DNA of 64,000 nucleotides from positions 1-64,000 of the forward strand of contig JBAMJV010009796.1 of assembly GCA_037951105.1 (NCBI GenBank), in the 5' to 3' direction. The notes beneath the pieces were generated by a model that was given only the letters and a program-made list of their open reading frames with translations, had not been told where the DNA came from and did no database searches. This document shows, in pieces, positions 1-13,689 of the stretch (position 1 is its first letter; each line of letters opens with the position of its first letter). Origin of the DNA: Echinarachnius parma (Eukaryota; Echinodermata; Echinoidea; Clypeasteroida; Echinarachniidae). The position numbers were made by a program, and so were the translations under genes.

Positions 1-1139
1 TAAAGATATAACACATGGAACGGCCGGAAAATGATTGAATTTGTGATACTTCAAAAATGATTAAAGGCAATGTGCTGCTTTGGTAGACCTGAAATCCAAC
101 ATTGTGTAAAGATGAACAGTTCTAGGAGAAAATATAGCTTGAGGGGCGATTATCGTGGCCGAGACCAAGAACGATGTAAGCGATGCCCGAGACTAATGAC
201 AAGAACGCACCCCGCCCCCCCCCCCCCCCCCGAAGAAAAAAAAGAAAAAGAAAAAAATGTTAAAAAAGAAATTAAGATTATCATTTAATGTAGCGGAATT
301 CAAGTAAAAACGGGGCAATTGATATCATTTACTTTAAAGAGTGGTTATTTTTGAGAAATTCTTGGTTCGTTACTTTGTTTGACAGTCAGAAATTGAACAG
401 GAAGCGCAAAATTGCTAGTCATTTGAACGATATTATTGGCGGATGTGCACAAAAGTTAGTCCGATACTCCAGGGGAGTTGTCTGATGGATCTTGGTATGA
501 TCCAGCTGATGAGCCAGTGCATTCAAAAGTGGCTCAAAATACGTATTTTGGTCATTTGCAACATTTTAAAATGTTTTGATATCTACTTACAGGATTTCAT
601 GGCGTTTGATAGCTGAACAGAAACAAAAATGAGCCCCAAAACAATGAAACAATTACGCAAAATATCGATAAAAAACGTCTACATGTATAACGTATGGCGG
701 ATGAATTAACATAGCTCCGTCGCGGAAGGATCTCGCGTAAGAAAAAAAGACCCGTAACCTGCACGCAAAGTATACGAGCGATATGCATGAAACAGCGGCT
801 CGAAAAAATGCTGCTAGCTAGCTACAACCGATCGATTTCTAGGTCCAATTTACTTCGGAAAAAATACTTTTCTTGCAAAACTGAGTTAATTCTGGATAGT
901 CTGTAACTATTTTCCCGTAAAGATTGATATGTAAATTCATAAAAGCCTCAGTATTTGTTATGTTATTTGCATATAAAAAGAGCAATATAAGCCCCAAACA
1001 GTGCATTTTTGCCGATGCTTGCACGATTGCGTGATTTTACCCGTCCGAGTTTCGACGGTGAAAATTTATCGGGATACCGGTTCCCGACCGGTAAAAGTTT
1101 ATCGGGACCCGGTTCCGAATATATCCGACATGACTCAGG

Positions 1140-2320
1140 CTTATCAACAAGCAATGTCAACTATATCGTTGGAACATCGGAGTTTACGGTCTGTAAAATC
1201 CTCAGACGTCATCGAGAGTAGGGTCAAGTAAAGCTACGGGAATCTCTAGGACGTCCACGATTGACCAGCAGGATAATGATCGCAAATTGCTTAACTTGTG
1301 CAGTATAAACCGGAAGTGCCAAAAAGGAGCCTTCGCCGCCTATGAAGAAGACTCTATGGAATCAACGCCTTTCGCCAAACCTTACATCAGAGATCGGTCT
1401 AACGTGGTCACCGAGCAAGACAAACTACCAAGTATCCACTCCAAACCATGCAACCGAGATTTACCGGACGTCCTTGGACTAGGGAGCCCAGAAGATTTCC
1501 ACCTGGACACCAGTGATATGTCATCTTAATGGGTACGAGCCATAACATCCTTGACCAAACAGATGGAAGACAAAGGATTCGTCAATTACGTGGCGAGAAG
1601 CTCCAAGCAGATTTCTACATTCACAAACCGACTTGAGGTTGTGACGGCCCAACGGTGCTATGGGTCGTATCCATTAAGATGACATATCACGAGTGTCCAG
1701 GCGGCGATCTTCTGTACTCCCTAGTCCAGGAACGTCCGGTAAATCTTGGTTGCATTGTATGGGGTGGACACTTGGTAGTTTGTCTTGCTCGGTGACCATG
1801 TTAGAGCGATCTCTGATCTACAGTTTGGCGGAAGGCGTTGATTCACAATTGTTGATTCACAATTGTGTCCACAATTGTACAAGCATTGCTTTTTAGTGGA
1901 CCCCTCTTGTTTCCAATATGTATATCCCTATTTTGTGCAAATTATCATTATTCATTTGTAATGTTTTGTTGGAAGCAAGAATAAATTGAATTGAATTGAA
2001 TTGAATTGATTCCATTTTCTTCATAGACGGCGAAGGCTCCTTTTTGGCATTTCCGGTTTCTACGGTACAGGTTACGCAATTTGCGATAATCTATCCTGGT
2101 GGTCAATGTGGACGTCCTAGAGATTCCCGTGGCTTTAATTGACCCTCCTCTCGATGACGTCTGAGTATTTTACAGACTGTACCCTGCGATGTTTCAACGA
2201 ACTAGTGGACATTGATGACACCCCTTCCTGGTGGAGCACAAGCATCGTTTGGCGCGTAGCAAATGGCGTTGGATGGAGTTTGGCCTAGAGAGTCTCTGTG
2301 CCAATTTTGGTTGAAAATTG
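1140..2320. mobile_element. Tc1-like foldback element 1 (inverted transposase arms)
   Basis: The + strand arm (about 1140-1530) encodes pieces such as TVCKILRRHRE, LRESLGRPRLT, then EEDSMESTPFAKPYIRDRS. The arm after about 1680 is the same sequence in reverse orientation, down to the matching ACCAAAATTGG-like end near 2315. HTH plus GRPRLT is typical of the DNA-binding region of Tc1/mariner transposases. The junction at 1513-1690 has its own inverted repeat around a 110-bp loop. Both arms are full of frame breaks and no catalytic region is present. The left arm is shorter than in the copy at 47011. Confidence 0.65.
1845..2012 (+). mobile_element. Short retroposon 3' end inserted in foldback 1
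   Basis: The segment interrupts the antisense arm relative to the copy near 48095. It ends with tandem GAATT units and is flanked by the direct repeat TTGATTC (1838-1844 and 2006-2012), a target-site duplication of seven bases. Confidence 0.6.
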
Positions 2321-2784
2321 TATAATTTATATAATGACACAACAGTAGGCACTCGGCTCACGCTCCCTTTTAACACACTACCTACGAATCCTGGCGGGTC
2401 CTGTATGAACTCTTCGGGGATTGCAAAATCCACGACTTAAAAGGAATCACTACGCAAAGAACACAGGCTTATATGTTTGTGGTACCTTTATTTGATATTA
2501 AATATATGTCCAACACATTGTAAATGGTTGTGTTATTCATTAACAATGCATAATCACCTAATTTTACGGAACCATTAGGCCATTTGGTTTGCGAGTGTGT
2601 TAATTCTATACACACGTACGTTTAGAGACTATGGATAACAAAAACGCGTACGTCCTAGACAATGGACAATAGTCTTCATCTGCAGACCCACGAACACATA
2701 CTTTAGCATGATGATGAGTTCTGGAAACCTATATTTCCGAACTTGTACGTTGAATGGACAACTGAAAGTATTACCTATCATTTA

Positions 2785-3298
2785 TAAGGGATAGTACAGT
2801 TTTGGTTAAGAGGGCGCTTCAAAAACAATTTGTGAAGTAATGGAAAACTACGTGCATTATCTGGAAGAGCATGTGATTTTAGAAATAAAACAATCTTTTT
2901 TTGATCGAAATCGGTTCAGAAACAGCTGAAATATCAACAAATATATCCGATTGGAATAAATGTGGGCCCCTCATTTATTCAACAATTTAAGAAAAAGACA
3001 TAATATAATGCCTAAATTTGTTCGAAAATATACCAAACGGATTTTTCTCTCAATTAAGTAATTTTTTAAACAAATTATCACATTCACAGTTTTTAAAGAA
3101 TAAATAGTTGAAATCAATACATTTTTAGAGAGCGCGTTTTAATGGCTGCTTTTGGAATGATAACATCACTTTAACTTAGCCGTTGGTAAGTTGTTCTACC
3201 TTTCGGGCATTGTGGAATTATAACGAATAGTTTGTAAAGATATGGTGCAAGTTTAGGTTATCAACATTTATTTTGACTAAAACTGTACTTTCCCTTAA
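2785..3298. mobile_element. TTAA-type MITE, family 1, copy 1
   Basis: The left end is TAAGGGATAGTACAGTTTTGG and the right end CAAAACTGTACTTTCCCTTAA in near inverse form. The internal sequence (a run including ATCGGTTCAGAAACAGCTG) recurs in the copies at 19640, 51265 and 62690. It is noncoding. Confidence 0.65.
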
Positions 3299-3502
3299 GT
3301 AGTTGTCGTATTATGTATAGCAGTAATTTATTCTGAAAATGATAATAAACCAAAACATATCAATTATCATTTAAAAGACACAGATAAAGGATATCGTCGA
3401 TCACTATAATAGTTTAAACCACTCATTTATAAGTCATTTTCAGATGGCGTGCTGGTCGCGAAGGTCACAATTAAGCCTCAATCCACAACACAGTCAAACC
3501 TG

Positions 3503-3708
3503 CACTCTAAAAACACCCGGGTCAGAATTGACCCGGAAAAGAGTCCATTGGGGCCACACTCCGTTCAGGGTCAAAAAATGACCCGGAATAGGGTCATGAA
3601 GACCCGGAATGGGGTCATATCTGACCCCATTCCGAGTCATTTTTGACCCGGAATAGAGTGTGGCCCCAACGGACTCTTTTCTAGGTCAATCTGGGTGTTT
3701 TTAGTGTG
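3503..3708. mobile_element. GGGTCA-rich palindromic MITE
   Basis: The inverted ends are CACTCTAAAAACACCCGG and GGGTGTTTTTAGTGTG. The interior is a series of GACCCGGAATAGGGTCA-like units in both orientations. It would fold into a long hairpin. It is noncoding. Confidence 0.65.
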
Positions 3709-4191
3709 TCTTATAGTGGCAACATGTCTATATCAGCCAACCTGTCTATTGTAGTCACCAATATTGACCCCTTGAAAAACAAAACAATGTTTAGGAACCT
3801 GCATATAGAAGTGACCAGTTTAAAGTAACCACTTTTCTTGGTTCCCTTTATACGTGTTAACTATACAGAGGTTTGACTTTACTTTCCAAACTGACACGTA
3901 ATCATGTTACTCAGACACTTGCATACAAACGTTTTATGTTTTCGCTGATCTCGGTCTATAGTAGAAAATGGGCACTATGGGTTGTGTGTGTATCTCAACT
4001 GTCAGAATGTATTGCTCCCAAAGGAGCAGAATGTGCACTTCAAGTGAGGGTTGATTTAAGAGTAGGTGCCCAATGCGTGGCAGTAGAATACATGTTATGT
4101 GTGAATTCAAACTTGTATAATTGTGACGAGTAATAGTCCGAATGAATTTCCAATTACTACCAATTTTGATTTGTATATAAAATTCTTAATA

Positions 4192-5990
4192 ATTTATAAT
4201 AGCTTCTGACTACACGAGCAATGAAAACTAAGGGGTTTCAGGGACGAGCACCGCAGCGCGGCACTAGGGTTTTCTATAGCTCCGTCGATAACAGCACCGG
4301 TCTAGCAATCTGTGGCCATATTCATAAAACCCCGATAAGCTAGTTGGTTGATCAAATTACGATTTCGATGTCCGCTAGGCTTAACTGGTATTCACAAAAG
4401 GCCGATAGGCTAAATTCGCTATCGTAGTCAAGGCCTGGCCTAGCATGACAACCCATCTGTCTAAATTCCACAAGCATTTGGTATTCCACGACATTGTTAG
4501 TCGAAATGCGAACAATTACAACAATAGATCTGCGGTGCCGACTAAATGCATTGAAATCTATTTATGCGGGACGTTCTGAATAGAGCTTTGTTGGACTTAC
4601 AACAAAGGCGTGAAGTTGAATAACGACCTAACACCCAGCTATTTTTTTCTTATTCACCAAAGCCAGATAGGACAAATTTTAGCGACACTGGACCAAAAAT
4701 GTAGAGGTACTCTGATGTACCTCTAAATTGCTAGCAAGTAACAATCTGCCCGGTTTTTGTGTGTATATGCGTGTGGCGCGATCGTGAACATGGCAAGGGG
4801 AATATTCGAATAAGGGATATTAGAGATTTTTTTGTGATAGCGTGATGTTAGTTCCAAATAGTTCCCCAAGTAACATACTTTTCCGTGTTTTCCCTAGCAT
4901 CCTTGTACTTCAGCAATAACATCTTTTATCAGCTTAAATCACATGTTTTTATCTGGAGAGTAATTTGCCTTTATTTGTCCTTTTTGTGACATATTAGCTT
5001 ACTTTTGCAGCTCGGATTGATTTTATGTGATTTTAATTCTGTTTTGATGAATCTATCTATATATAATACTATTTAATGCAATTTCGTTTCTGTTTTCACT
5101 GCAATTGAATAGTTTCCCTTGTCATGCTATCATATTATAAGCGTGGCGGAGCTTGATCGTAATGAGGAGGGAGATGTATTTTGTTTTACTTCATTGGGGT
5201 GGCTATGCAAACATGTGCTTACGCGTGATCCCTCCCCCCCCCCCCCCCCTCCCCCGCTCCGAAAAAAAAACACATAATTCCTACTCACGCTCATATCTAC
5301 AGTAACACCCTTACATTTAGGAATTATAGCAAGCTTTTTGTTTTGGACACAAGTTACCGCCCCCCCCCCCCCCCCCCCCCCCCCCGTTTACCCCAGATAA
5401 GACAATTATGTTCTACTACCCCCCTCCTCCTTACTGCATCACGTTGTAGAACACATAAGACGCTTTTATGATTGGAACAATAAGGAACAATTCGTTCATT
5501 CACACGTTCGAGTAAACTGCGCTTTTATGCGATGTCAAACAAACTTGCAACAGATGGAATGTTACCATGACAGCCACGATGAATAAATTAGATCATCCGA
5601 GTTGTTAGCTTGTTATCGGTATGGTTAGCAGTGCTTCTTGAATTACGATTTAGCAACCCGCTACGAAGATTTTAAATGGCTATTGTATTACAGGGCTTAG
5701 ACGCTCGTTGATTGGTCGATATGGTAAGGGCATAGACAGCGTGCAAAATCTACGTACATTACTAAAGACATATCTATGCACGTGTGTGTTGTGCACTGGT
5801 TTGTGAAAACAAAGGTGATCACTCAAGCGAGTTGTGTGAGTTCCCCGCTAGTTATCGTCCAAACTGGCATTTTGGCAAGGAGATAAGGCCTAGCTGACAG
5901 ATAGGCTATCGGGCTTTTATGAATATGGCCACTGGAGTTTTCGGGTTCAAATTCCGTTGGAATCCCACTTTCTTTGCTCTTTTTCATTCG
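4192..5990 (+). mobile_element. tRNA-type SINE, split by a larger element
   Basis: The left part (4192-4312) reads TAGCTCCGTCGATAACAGC then GGTCTAGCAATCTG, like the A-box and anticodon arm of a tRNA-derived SINE. The right part, from 5932, reads CTGGAGTTTTCGGG then GTTCAAATTCC, like the T-arm/B-box. The 1.6-kb element at 4313-5931 sits between them. A second left half, without the insertion, is at 6088-6204, and a short inverted copy of the upstream flank lies at 6033-6083. Confidence 0.6.
4313..5931 (+). mobile_element. Non-autonomous TIR element (family TGGCCATATTCATAAAA), copy A
   Basis: The terminal inverted repeats TGGCCATATTCATAAAA...TTTTATGAATATGGCCA are flanked by the direct repeat CTG within a SINE. 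The SINE reads through correctly when the element is removed. It contains two long poly-C tracts (5230s and 5360s) and no transposase frame. A reverse-oriented relative is at 43131-44804. Confidence 0.75.
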
Positions 5991-6408
5991 TAGAATTCGT
6001 AAAAGTAAAATAAAATGATATTATAACTAATTATTAAGAATTTTATATACAAATCAAAATTGGTAGTAATTGGAAATTGGAAATTCATTCATTTATAATA
6101 GCTTCTGACTACACGAGCAATGAAAACTAAGGGGTTTGCAGGGACGAGCACCGCAGCGCGGCACTAGGGTTTTCTATAGCTCAGTCGATAACAGCACCGG
6201 TCTTTGACGTAGATGCAGGCATCCAATCACGGTTGTCTAAGGGAAGAGGCACAACCCTCATGAAATCATCTTACACTGGTTTGCCATCGTCACTTTTACT
6301 GATTCGCTTTTGGACATAATTTGAGGAATGGTAAACTTCTCGGGACAACTCAAGAGTTTTGTTTTTATCAAAAAAATCGTGGATAATGTGCTCATCTGAA
6401 GAGTAAAA

Positions 6409-6435
6409 ATGGACCGATATGTTCTGTTTCACCTG
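6409..6435 (+). CDS. Coding exon 1: start codon and first half of signal peptide
   Basis: An ATG at 6409 opens nine codons reading MDRYVLFHL, followed directly by a consensus donor GTAAGA at 6436. The exon ends in phase 0. It joins in frame to the exon at 14682, and together they make a basic-then-hydrophobic leader typical of a secretory signal peptide. The ATG lies in an A-rich context (AAAAATGG), acceptable for translation start. No other ATG was found that joins so cleanly to the downstream hydrophobic exon. The 5' untranslated exon and promoter were not identified. The splice assignment is inferred from sequence only. Confidence 0.6.
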
Positions 6436-7734
6436 GTAAGAACCAACTCATTTTGCCTTGTGTGTCTGTTTGCTTGTTGTTGTTGGGTTTTGTTAACAGA
6501 TATGGAGGTAAGAGCGGGATTTTAGGAGGATGCAGCCCCGCCCGGGAGTTTTCAAAACACTTTATTTGGGAGAAAATAAGAGACTCTCATATATCAGTGT
6601 ATATCGGCAAAAAAAAGAAAATTCTTATTCGGGCTGATCTCCTTCCGTATTTGGTGGCTTAATCATCAAATGATGGTCAAAATCATTTGATTTAGTGCAA
6701 CAATATCCGTAAAGATTGCGAAAAAGTTATAAGAAAGATATTTGGACAAGAGAACCCCCCCCCCCCTTCTCTATCCCTATACAAAAAAGTGTCCGCACAT
6801 GTAACACACACATCTGTATAAGTGACTAGTAAAGTAACATGAAGGGTTATGTAATTGCAAAACCTTGATAAACGCTACTTAACTTAGAGTAGATTGTGTT
6901 GAAATAACGTCACAATTATAAAAAAGGATTTCTCGGTCAATTTCGTAAGTTGGCCACACGAATTAATTTTGTGTGCATTCATTTTGCCGATTTTGTCACC
7001 TCAGTTGCATTTCAAATTCTTTTTTTGCATTCGAATTCATATAACGATCATTCGAAAACATTTTGTTTGAATTCGATTTAAAACGTGTTTCTATTTCGTA
7101 AAATTGTCATTCAATTTAATCCGAGAAAATTCGTGATTACGTATACCGCCTTCCGTGAAATCCGTTGGATAAATTGAATGCAAATAGCGTGTTTTTTAAA
7201 TTGAATGCTAAAAGTGGTAAATCACTTGACCGAAGAGCTACATCGTATGAACAAAATGCAATATTTCAACCACAATTGCAAGCCTTTCAACTCAATTTCG
7301 CGAAATTGAATGACACGCTTATCAAAACGAATGAAAAACTTAAGAAATTGGCCGAGAAAACCTATAATACGATAATATCAATCATTGTTATTAGTGTAAG
7401 AATCTTATCATTATTATAAGTTAGTATAGTATTTATAATAATGATGATGAAAACATATACCCCAAATAATATGTACGTTTAATATTTCAGCAGCTCATCT
7501 CGAATGTTAAATTATTGACAAGATATGACGATAATTTCCAAACTGGCTGAATTGTAATATGGAATACACTGTATTCGTAACTGTATCAATAACAAATATT
7601 TATCTCAAGTGTAAGTAGTTTTTTTACAAATAAGTTCATGATTGTGTATAATGTATTTAATATGTGATTGTAAATTAAAAGAAAGTATAACATCTTGCAT
7701 TATGTAATCCTAACTTTCATTACAGGGATCTAGT
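6436..7734. other. Intron 1, first part: no gene seen
   Basis: This is intronic DNA of the + strand gene. It holds a short poly-C run near 6757 and AT-rich sequence. The open frame at 7165-7419 has no recognisable domain and a lysine/asparagine-rich composition expected of AT-rich noncoding DNA. I see no exon. Confidence 0.5.
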
Positions 7735-8140
7735 AACTTTTTATGACATGTGCAAAAACTGGTGAATGGTTGGTACATTGGGTATTGTTGTGATCTGATT
7801 ATGTCCCCTGAGTAATGTGGTGAACATTTCACGTGAAATGGATGTTATATGGCCAAGTAATGAGCGAAAATGCAAAGTGATATTCATGAACTCGTTGCAC
7901 TGAATTGGTACACGGTTATGACTTTCCAGTCCATAGTTAAAATCTAAACACTTCAATCGTTTTAATGAAAGACAAATTTGAAAGAAAAGAATTGTTCCAT
8001 GCTTCTATTTGTAATACGAATACAACAATATATGACAGAACCACTAGAGCTCTTATTAAGATTTGTGGCAAGCCAAGGGTCATAACAGTTACAATTGCCA
8101 TAACGATTTTAAAAATCTATGTTTATATTCATGTACCGGA
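7735..8140. repeat. Dispersed repeat D, copy 1
   Basis: The sequence includes TGTGCAAAAACTGGTGAATGG, GCGAAAATGCAAAGTGATAT and ACACTTCAATCGT, in the same order as in copies near 17690-17960, 32374-32740 and 34310-34620. It has no inverted ends that I can define and no coding domain. Confidence 0.55.
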
Positions 8141-8344
8141 TGAAAAGATCACCCGTCATTGCCCTAGCCTTTTAACAGGCCATCGCGTCTAAATGGCTGC
8201 GCTGCAGGAACGACTGAACGCGTGGTGGAGACTATCCGCGAGTGGCGAAGCCACCGAGCGCCTTTGCAAGTACTTTGGCCCGGATGGCTCATGAGTCATA
8301 GGCTTGATTTAATGAAGTATGCATAGATTTTATGCAGAAATGTT

Positions 8345-8500
8345 GTCTCTTTATCTCTCCCATTTAATTATAATTATTGTACAGTCACACATCTCTTTTC
8401 CTCTCCCATTTAATATACACAGTCACACGTCGCTCTGTCTCTCCCATTTAAATATGAACAGTCACACGTCTCTCTGTCTCTCCCAATTAAATATGTAGTC
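8345..8500. repeat. Minisatellite, about four units of ~45-55 bp
   Basis: The unit CTCTCCCATTTAA...ACAGTCACACGTCTCT recurs four times with small differences. Confidence 0.65.
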
Positions 8501-11500
8501 TACATGTACGTCCGCATACACATACGGTACTTTAGCATGCATTGCAGGTACATAAGCGCATCCTGTGTGTACGTGTGTGTGTGTGTGTGTCTGTGTATGG
8601 TGTGGCCTAGGGCCCATTTAAGTTTACCACTACCGCGTGGTGGCATAATTCAGTGTGTAGTGTGTATATGACGTGTGTGCTTTGCATTGCATCGACGTAG
8701 TGTCACTTCAGTGTCTTTGTGTGGTATAGTATGTGCGTTGCGTTGGAAAAGATGCATAATGCATGAGTACGTAATAACCCGGCTTCCTGATTGGGTTCTA
8801 CCTGTACGTTAGAGGAATTCAATACTTAACAAAAGAAGTTCAACGGAGAGCACTCCATTTGCGAAAGACTGTCTCGGCGAGAGAGTGTGCATAGTAGTCG
8901 ATCTGTCCAGTCGTTCCGTGCATTCAACTCAGCTCAGACGAGACAGGCTTGTCAAAAGACTATCATGCCCGTGAGCAATTTGCTATTAAAATTATTATGA
9001 TTTTCAAATATCTTTGGCTAATTTGCATATTTCAACAGCTGGTTCTAAGGTAACATTCCAATCCAGAGGGTCAATTGAATGAGTTAAACACTTTAAGATC
9101 AAAGTCGTTTCTACTTATGTGCATATCAAGGAATGTTATTGTTTCACACATATAGGGCTAGAACCTCTATAAATAGCAAGTTCTAATCAACTAATGATTT
9201 AAAGATATTCAAATTAATTTTGAAATGATTTTATCAAATGTTGTGTATCTTGTACCTCGAAAACCTTGGGATATGTACGTAATTAGCGTTTTAGAATATT
9301 AAACTAATAGATGTTACATAATCAGGAGTAACATTTAATGTTTCTGATCTAGGATGGAAAAAACAAAACAAGCAATGGCTCTTTTCCAGGGTGTTACGGG
9401 ACAAATACTTGATTTCTTACACTCTTGTTTTACGTATCACCATGGCAACACTCTTAAATATTCATGGTGGCAGCTCCAGTTTCGATATTATACAAACCTG
9501 CGTTCGCTTTCATTAGGGAATTTATTGATTAATATAAGTATTAGGAAATTACATAATCGATTTAAGCATTCCTAAATCAGAATATATAAATATAAATTCC
9601 AAATTCTAGATTACGTCCTGAACTAACCTTAGAGTGCATAGCATCTTATAGCCTGCGGAAAATCAGCGGCGACGGTCATTGTGAATTTAAGAAGGTTGCC
9701 ACGGTGATACATGAAAATAAGTATCAGAAATTAATCGCTACTCACCCAAACCCTATAAATAAATGTTGAGGACCAACAGTTATTCAAAGATTTAAGAAAT
9801 ATTGTTAATATCTAACAGATTTTTGAAAATAAACCAAAATGTTTGTTGAATTGTTGTGGATGATCTCTCTATTAACTACTTATATTTAGCGAACATCACA
9901 TTCACATAATTACATAGAAAAGTGTAACTAAGCTGTCTATATGTTTTATACCATTCAAGCATCATTGCATTATTAATCGCTACTTTTAAATGATAACTTA
10001 CAAGTTTTAGTTGCGGGAATTTTGGGGTTTAACCATATATTTAATATCCCTTAAAGCAAATTGAGTACATTTCCCTGTATGTGTAGGTTGTATTACACTA
10101 CTATATCATATTGGTGAAATTGTTAATAAAAGTCAACGCCCGCGAGTTTTAGTCGAATAGATTTATTGATAGTTATGTTAGCCATTTCTGTACACTGCAA
10201 AACTATTTTAATTCAATTACTTTATACAATTCTCCAACAGACTGCTAATTATTTTACGTAAAAAATTACTGTTTGCAAAATTTCGTCATTACAACTTAGA
10301 CGTATAACGTTATCCAAAATTGCAATTGCGTTAAAATAAAAAAGGATGTTAATGGAATAACCTAACTTAAATGGGATATATTTTGTAAAATACATTTTCG
10401 TAGCGAGTACCGCATTCATTTATGAATTTTCTTCAGTATAGTCACACTTATTCCAATGCAGTATCCTTAATCCCTAAACGTTATTTCCTATAGCCTTCGC
10501 CTAGGTAAATATCTATTAGTTAGCTCTTTTTTATACCGTATTAATTAATTAGATTGTATAATGTATGGGTTTTCGATGGACTTTTAACGGTTAATATTCA
10601 TAAAAAAATACAAATATAGAACAATATCATAATTTGTAATAGCTTCAATTCTAGAAAACGAACAATCAGCTGATTAATAGTAAAATATATAATCCATTGC
10701 GGATATAGTATCGGAATAATATCGCTAGTGATATTATTATAGTGATATATTATTATTATTATAGCGATATTATTTCCGAATCAACTGATTGTTCATTGTA
10801 AGTATCTATTTTAGTTATTATCATGAACTTTATAATCATGTAGTTATGTTAACTTATGGTAGTGTTAATCAATTAATTAAGTGAATCTATTTAGTGTATT
10901 TGTCTAGTTAAATGAATGATGTCATTTACATTTTGTAAGTTGTTATGTTTAAGTTTGAACAACTTAAATTTACATGTATTAGGTAAGCAGGACAACAAAT
11001 TGTTTTTTGTTTAGATTCTAACTGAAAACAATAAGTAATCATTACTTACTGAATTTATATTTGTTGCAGTGTTATTTGATCAAATTATGGTTTCAGATTT
11101 GAACAATTACACACTTTAATTGTTCATTCCTTCACGTTGTGTTTCTATACCTCGCCCAAAACTAATTTAATTTTTTACCGAATGATCAGTACACTTGTGT
11201 AACCCGAAAACGTATAGTATTGATGAAGAACGGCAAGCAATAAAAAACAGTATTTTCCCATTGCCTACGGGAACCTGGTGGGTTCTGTATTAACTCAATG
11301 GGGATTGCAACATCTAGTAGGGAGCAGTTTATCATTGTTGAAAAATAACCGCTCGCTAGCGTCAACTCAAAACAAAGAAAACGAAGAGATGTATATATTT
11401 CCAGATTATTTTGCTATTGAGATAAGAGCGTGAATAATTTATTCACTTTTCCCCGTATATGGCACACTTTGCGTCGCCTCCACTTCGTTTCAATACCTCA

Positions 11501-12150
11501 AGGCCACGTGTGTACTACCATTTGACTACAGTGTGTCTAGATAAAAATGTTGCACGCGGATAATGTTTCTCAGGTATTATGATGATCTCCTAATATACCT
11601 TGTGATATGAAAGAGGAATATTCAACTTTGTTTCTATTAACATTATTTGGGCAAAACTGAGATCGTCAATCCTGAGATATAATCGATTGCTTGTAGTACA
11701 CAAAAATCCATGTTGTCCCAGTTTACATAATGTGCATTGTATGATTTATTTAATTTGATTGTTGTTGTCTATATCCCAAAAGTGTTACGATAATACGCAA
11801 TTATTCTTTGGGCTAAATATGATTTCGTTAGTGTTGTTTTTCCTTATCGCCCTTTTCATACAAAAATATATACAATGGAGTAAAATATAGCACACGAGAC
11901 CAAATTGTAACCAGACCAAAATGTACATGGGCTTTTATGTTTTTCACCCTTTAATGCAAACATTTATTGTTGCCTTACAACCATTAAAATTACATTTGAA
12001 AAATGATACACTTTTTTAAATATTGAATTATTGGAATTAATTACTTGGATACAACCACACCAGACACAAATTAACACGTCATCTATCTTCTATCCATGCA
12101 ATACTTTTTTCAATTTTTCACAATCCATAAGTGTACGGAATTTAATTTTA
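8500..12150. other. Intron 1, main part: no gene seen
   Basis: This is AT-rich DNA with a short TG run near 8570 and a mixed-composition stretch at 8830-8960. A hairpin lies at 10655-10797 with arms GAACAATCAGCTGATT and AATCAACTGATTGTTC. I see no exon or domain-bearing frame. Confidence 0.4.
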
Positions 12151-12155
12151 CACCC

Positions 12156-12525
12156 AGTATAGAGTGGTTGAAGAGTGATGTCATATAGACGTCATAAACA
12201 ACTTTTTTTAGAATGTTCACATTTGAACTTCATTTTCGAAGAGCGTCAAAAATAATGTCCCAAATACCTAAAAATTATTTGAATATGTTAAGTATTTGCT
12301 GAGATTTGCCATCCAAATGAATTTTACTTCAATGGGCAATCAGATATGAACCAGAGCACTATAACACTAAGGGCCTATTGACAAACAATTCATTTGGATG
12401 GGCATATCTCAGCCAATATTTAACATATTCAATTGATTTTCGGTATTTGGGCATTATTCTGGATGTAAAAATTCTAAAAAAAAAGATGTTTATGACATCA
12501 TAGCTTCTTGTACTCTATTTGTGTG
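12156..12525. mobile_element. Palindromic MITE in intron 1
   Basis: Sequence from GTGATGTCATATAGACGTCAT onward returns inverted as GATGTTTATGACATCAT. The central parts CCATCCAAATGAATT and AATTCATTTGGATGGGC are also inverse. It is noncoding. Confidence 0.55.
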
Positions 12526-12879
12526 AAAATAAGCAAAAGAAAATATTTCTTAGGAGCTAAATAAAAATTAATTAAATTGGATTAAGCAATCAATGCGAGT
12601 AATTTTCAATGATTAGTGATCAGTTGTCGGCAATTCCAAAATGATTGCTTATTACTTTTTGACTTTCAAATTGTCCTAACTCTCCTTTTTCGTCCGATTC
12701 TGATACAAATTTTACTCTTTTCCAACACGTCATGTCTGTTACACAATGAAGACATTTTGGATTTTAACTCATTAATTGTCATAGACATACATACACATTG
12801 AAACAGAACCAAAAGAAAGATCATACTTATGATGTACTTATGATCCATAATTATGATGAATACCATTCTTACAAAAAAG

Positions 12880-13680
12880 GAGCCTCCTCATATGTACAAC
12901 TTCAATGAAGTTAATTTTTTTTTTAAAGAGTATGAATATCCTCCTCAGGTGTACAACATCCAGGTAGTTTAAAGTTTAACAAAAAAAGAAAAGAAATATC
13001 TTCCTCACAATCACGTACAACTTCCAGGTAGTTAAAGTGTAACTAAAACAGAGAAGAAAAGCCTCCTCAGTTGTACAACTTCCTAGGTAGCTAAAGGTAA
13101 AAAAAAAAAAAGAAGAGAAGGATAGCCTCCTCACATGTACAACCTCCAGAAAGTTAAAGTTTAACCATAAAAGGAGAAGGAATTGCTCTTCACATGTACA
13201 ACTTCCAGAAAGTTAGAGTTTAACCAACAAAAGGGGAAGGAATTGCCTTCTCACATGTACAACTTCCAGGTAGTTAAAGTTGACAAAAAAGGATAATGAA
13301 TAGCCTCATCCCATGTGCAGACTTGTAAGTAGTTAAAGTTTGAAAAGGGAGAAGAAATAGCCTCCACACATGTACAACTTCCATGTAGTTAAAGTTTGAC
13401 AAAAATTCGAATTGAAAAGCTCCTTACACGTACAACTTGTAGGTAGTTAAAGTTTAACCCCAAAAAAGGAGAATGGATAGCCTTATCCGATTTTCAACTT
13501 GTAGGTAGTTAAAGTAAAACAAACAAAAATGAGAACTAATAGCTTCCTCATATGTACAACTTCCATGTAGTTAAAGTTAAACATAATAGTGAGAAGGAAT
13601 AGCCCCCTCACATGTACAAGTTGTACAACTTCCATGAAGTTAAAGTTTAACTAGAAAAGAGAAGGACTGAGGGGGACTGA
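12880..13680. repeat. ~60-bp minisatellite, about 13 units
   Basis: Each unit resembles CCTCCTCACATGTACAACTT followed by CCAGGTAGTTAAAGTTTAAC and an A/G-rich spacer. Units differ mainly in the length of the purine spacer. Confidence 0.8.
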
Positions 13681-13689
13681 GGAGGTTAT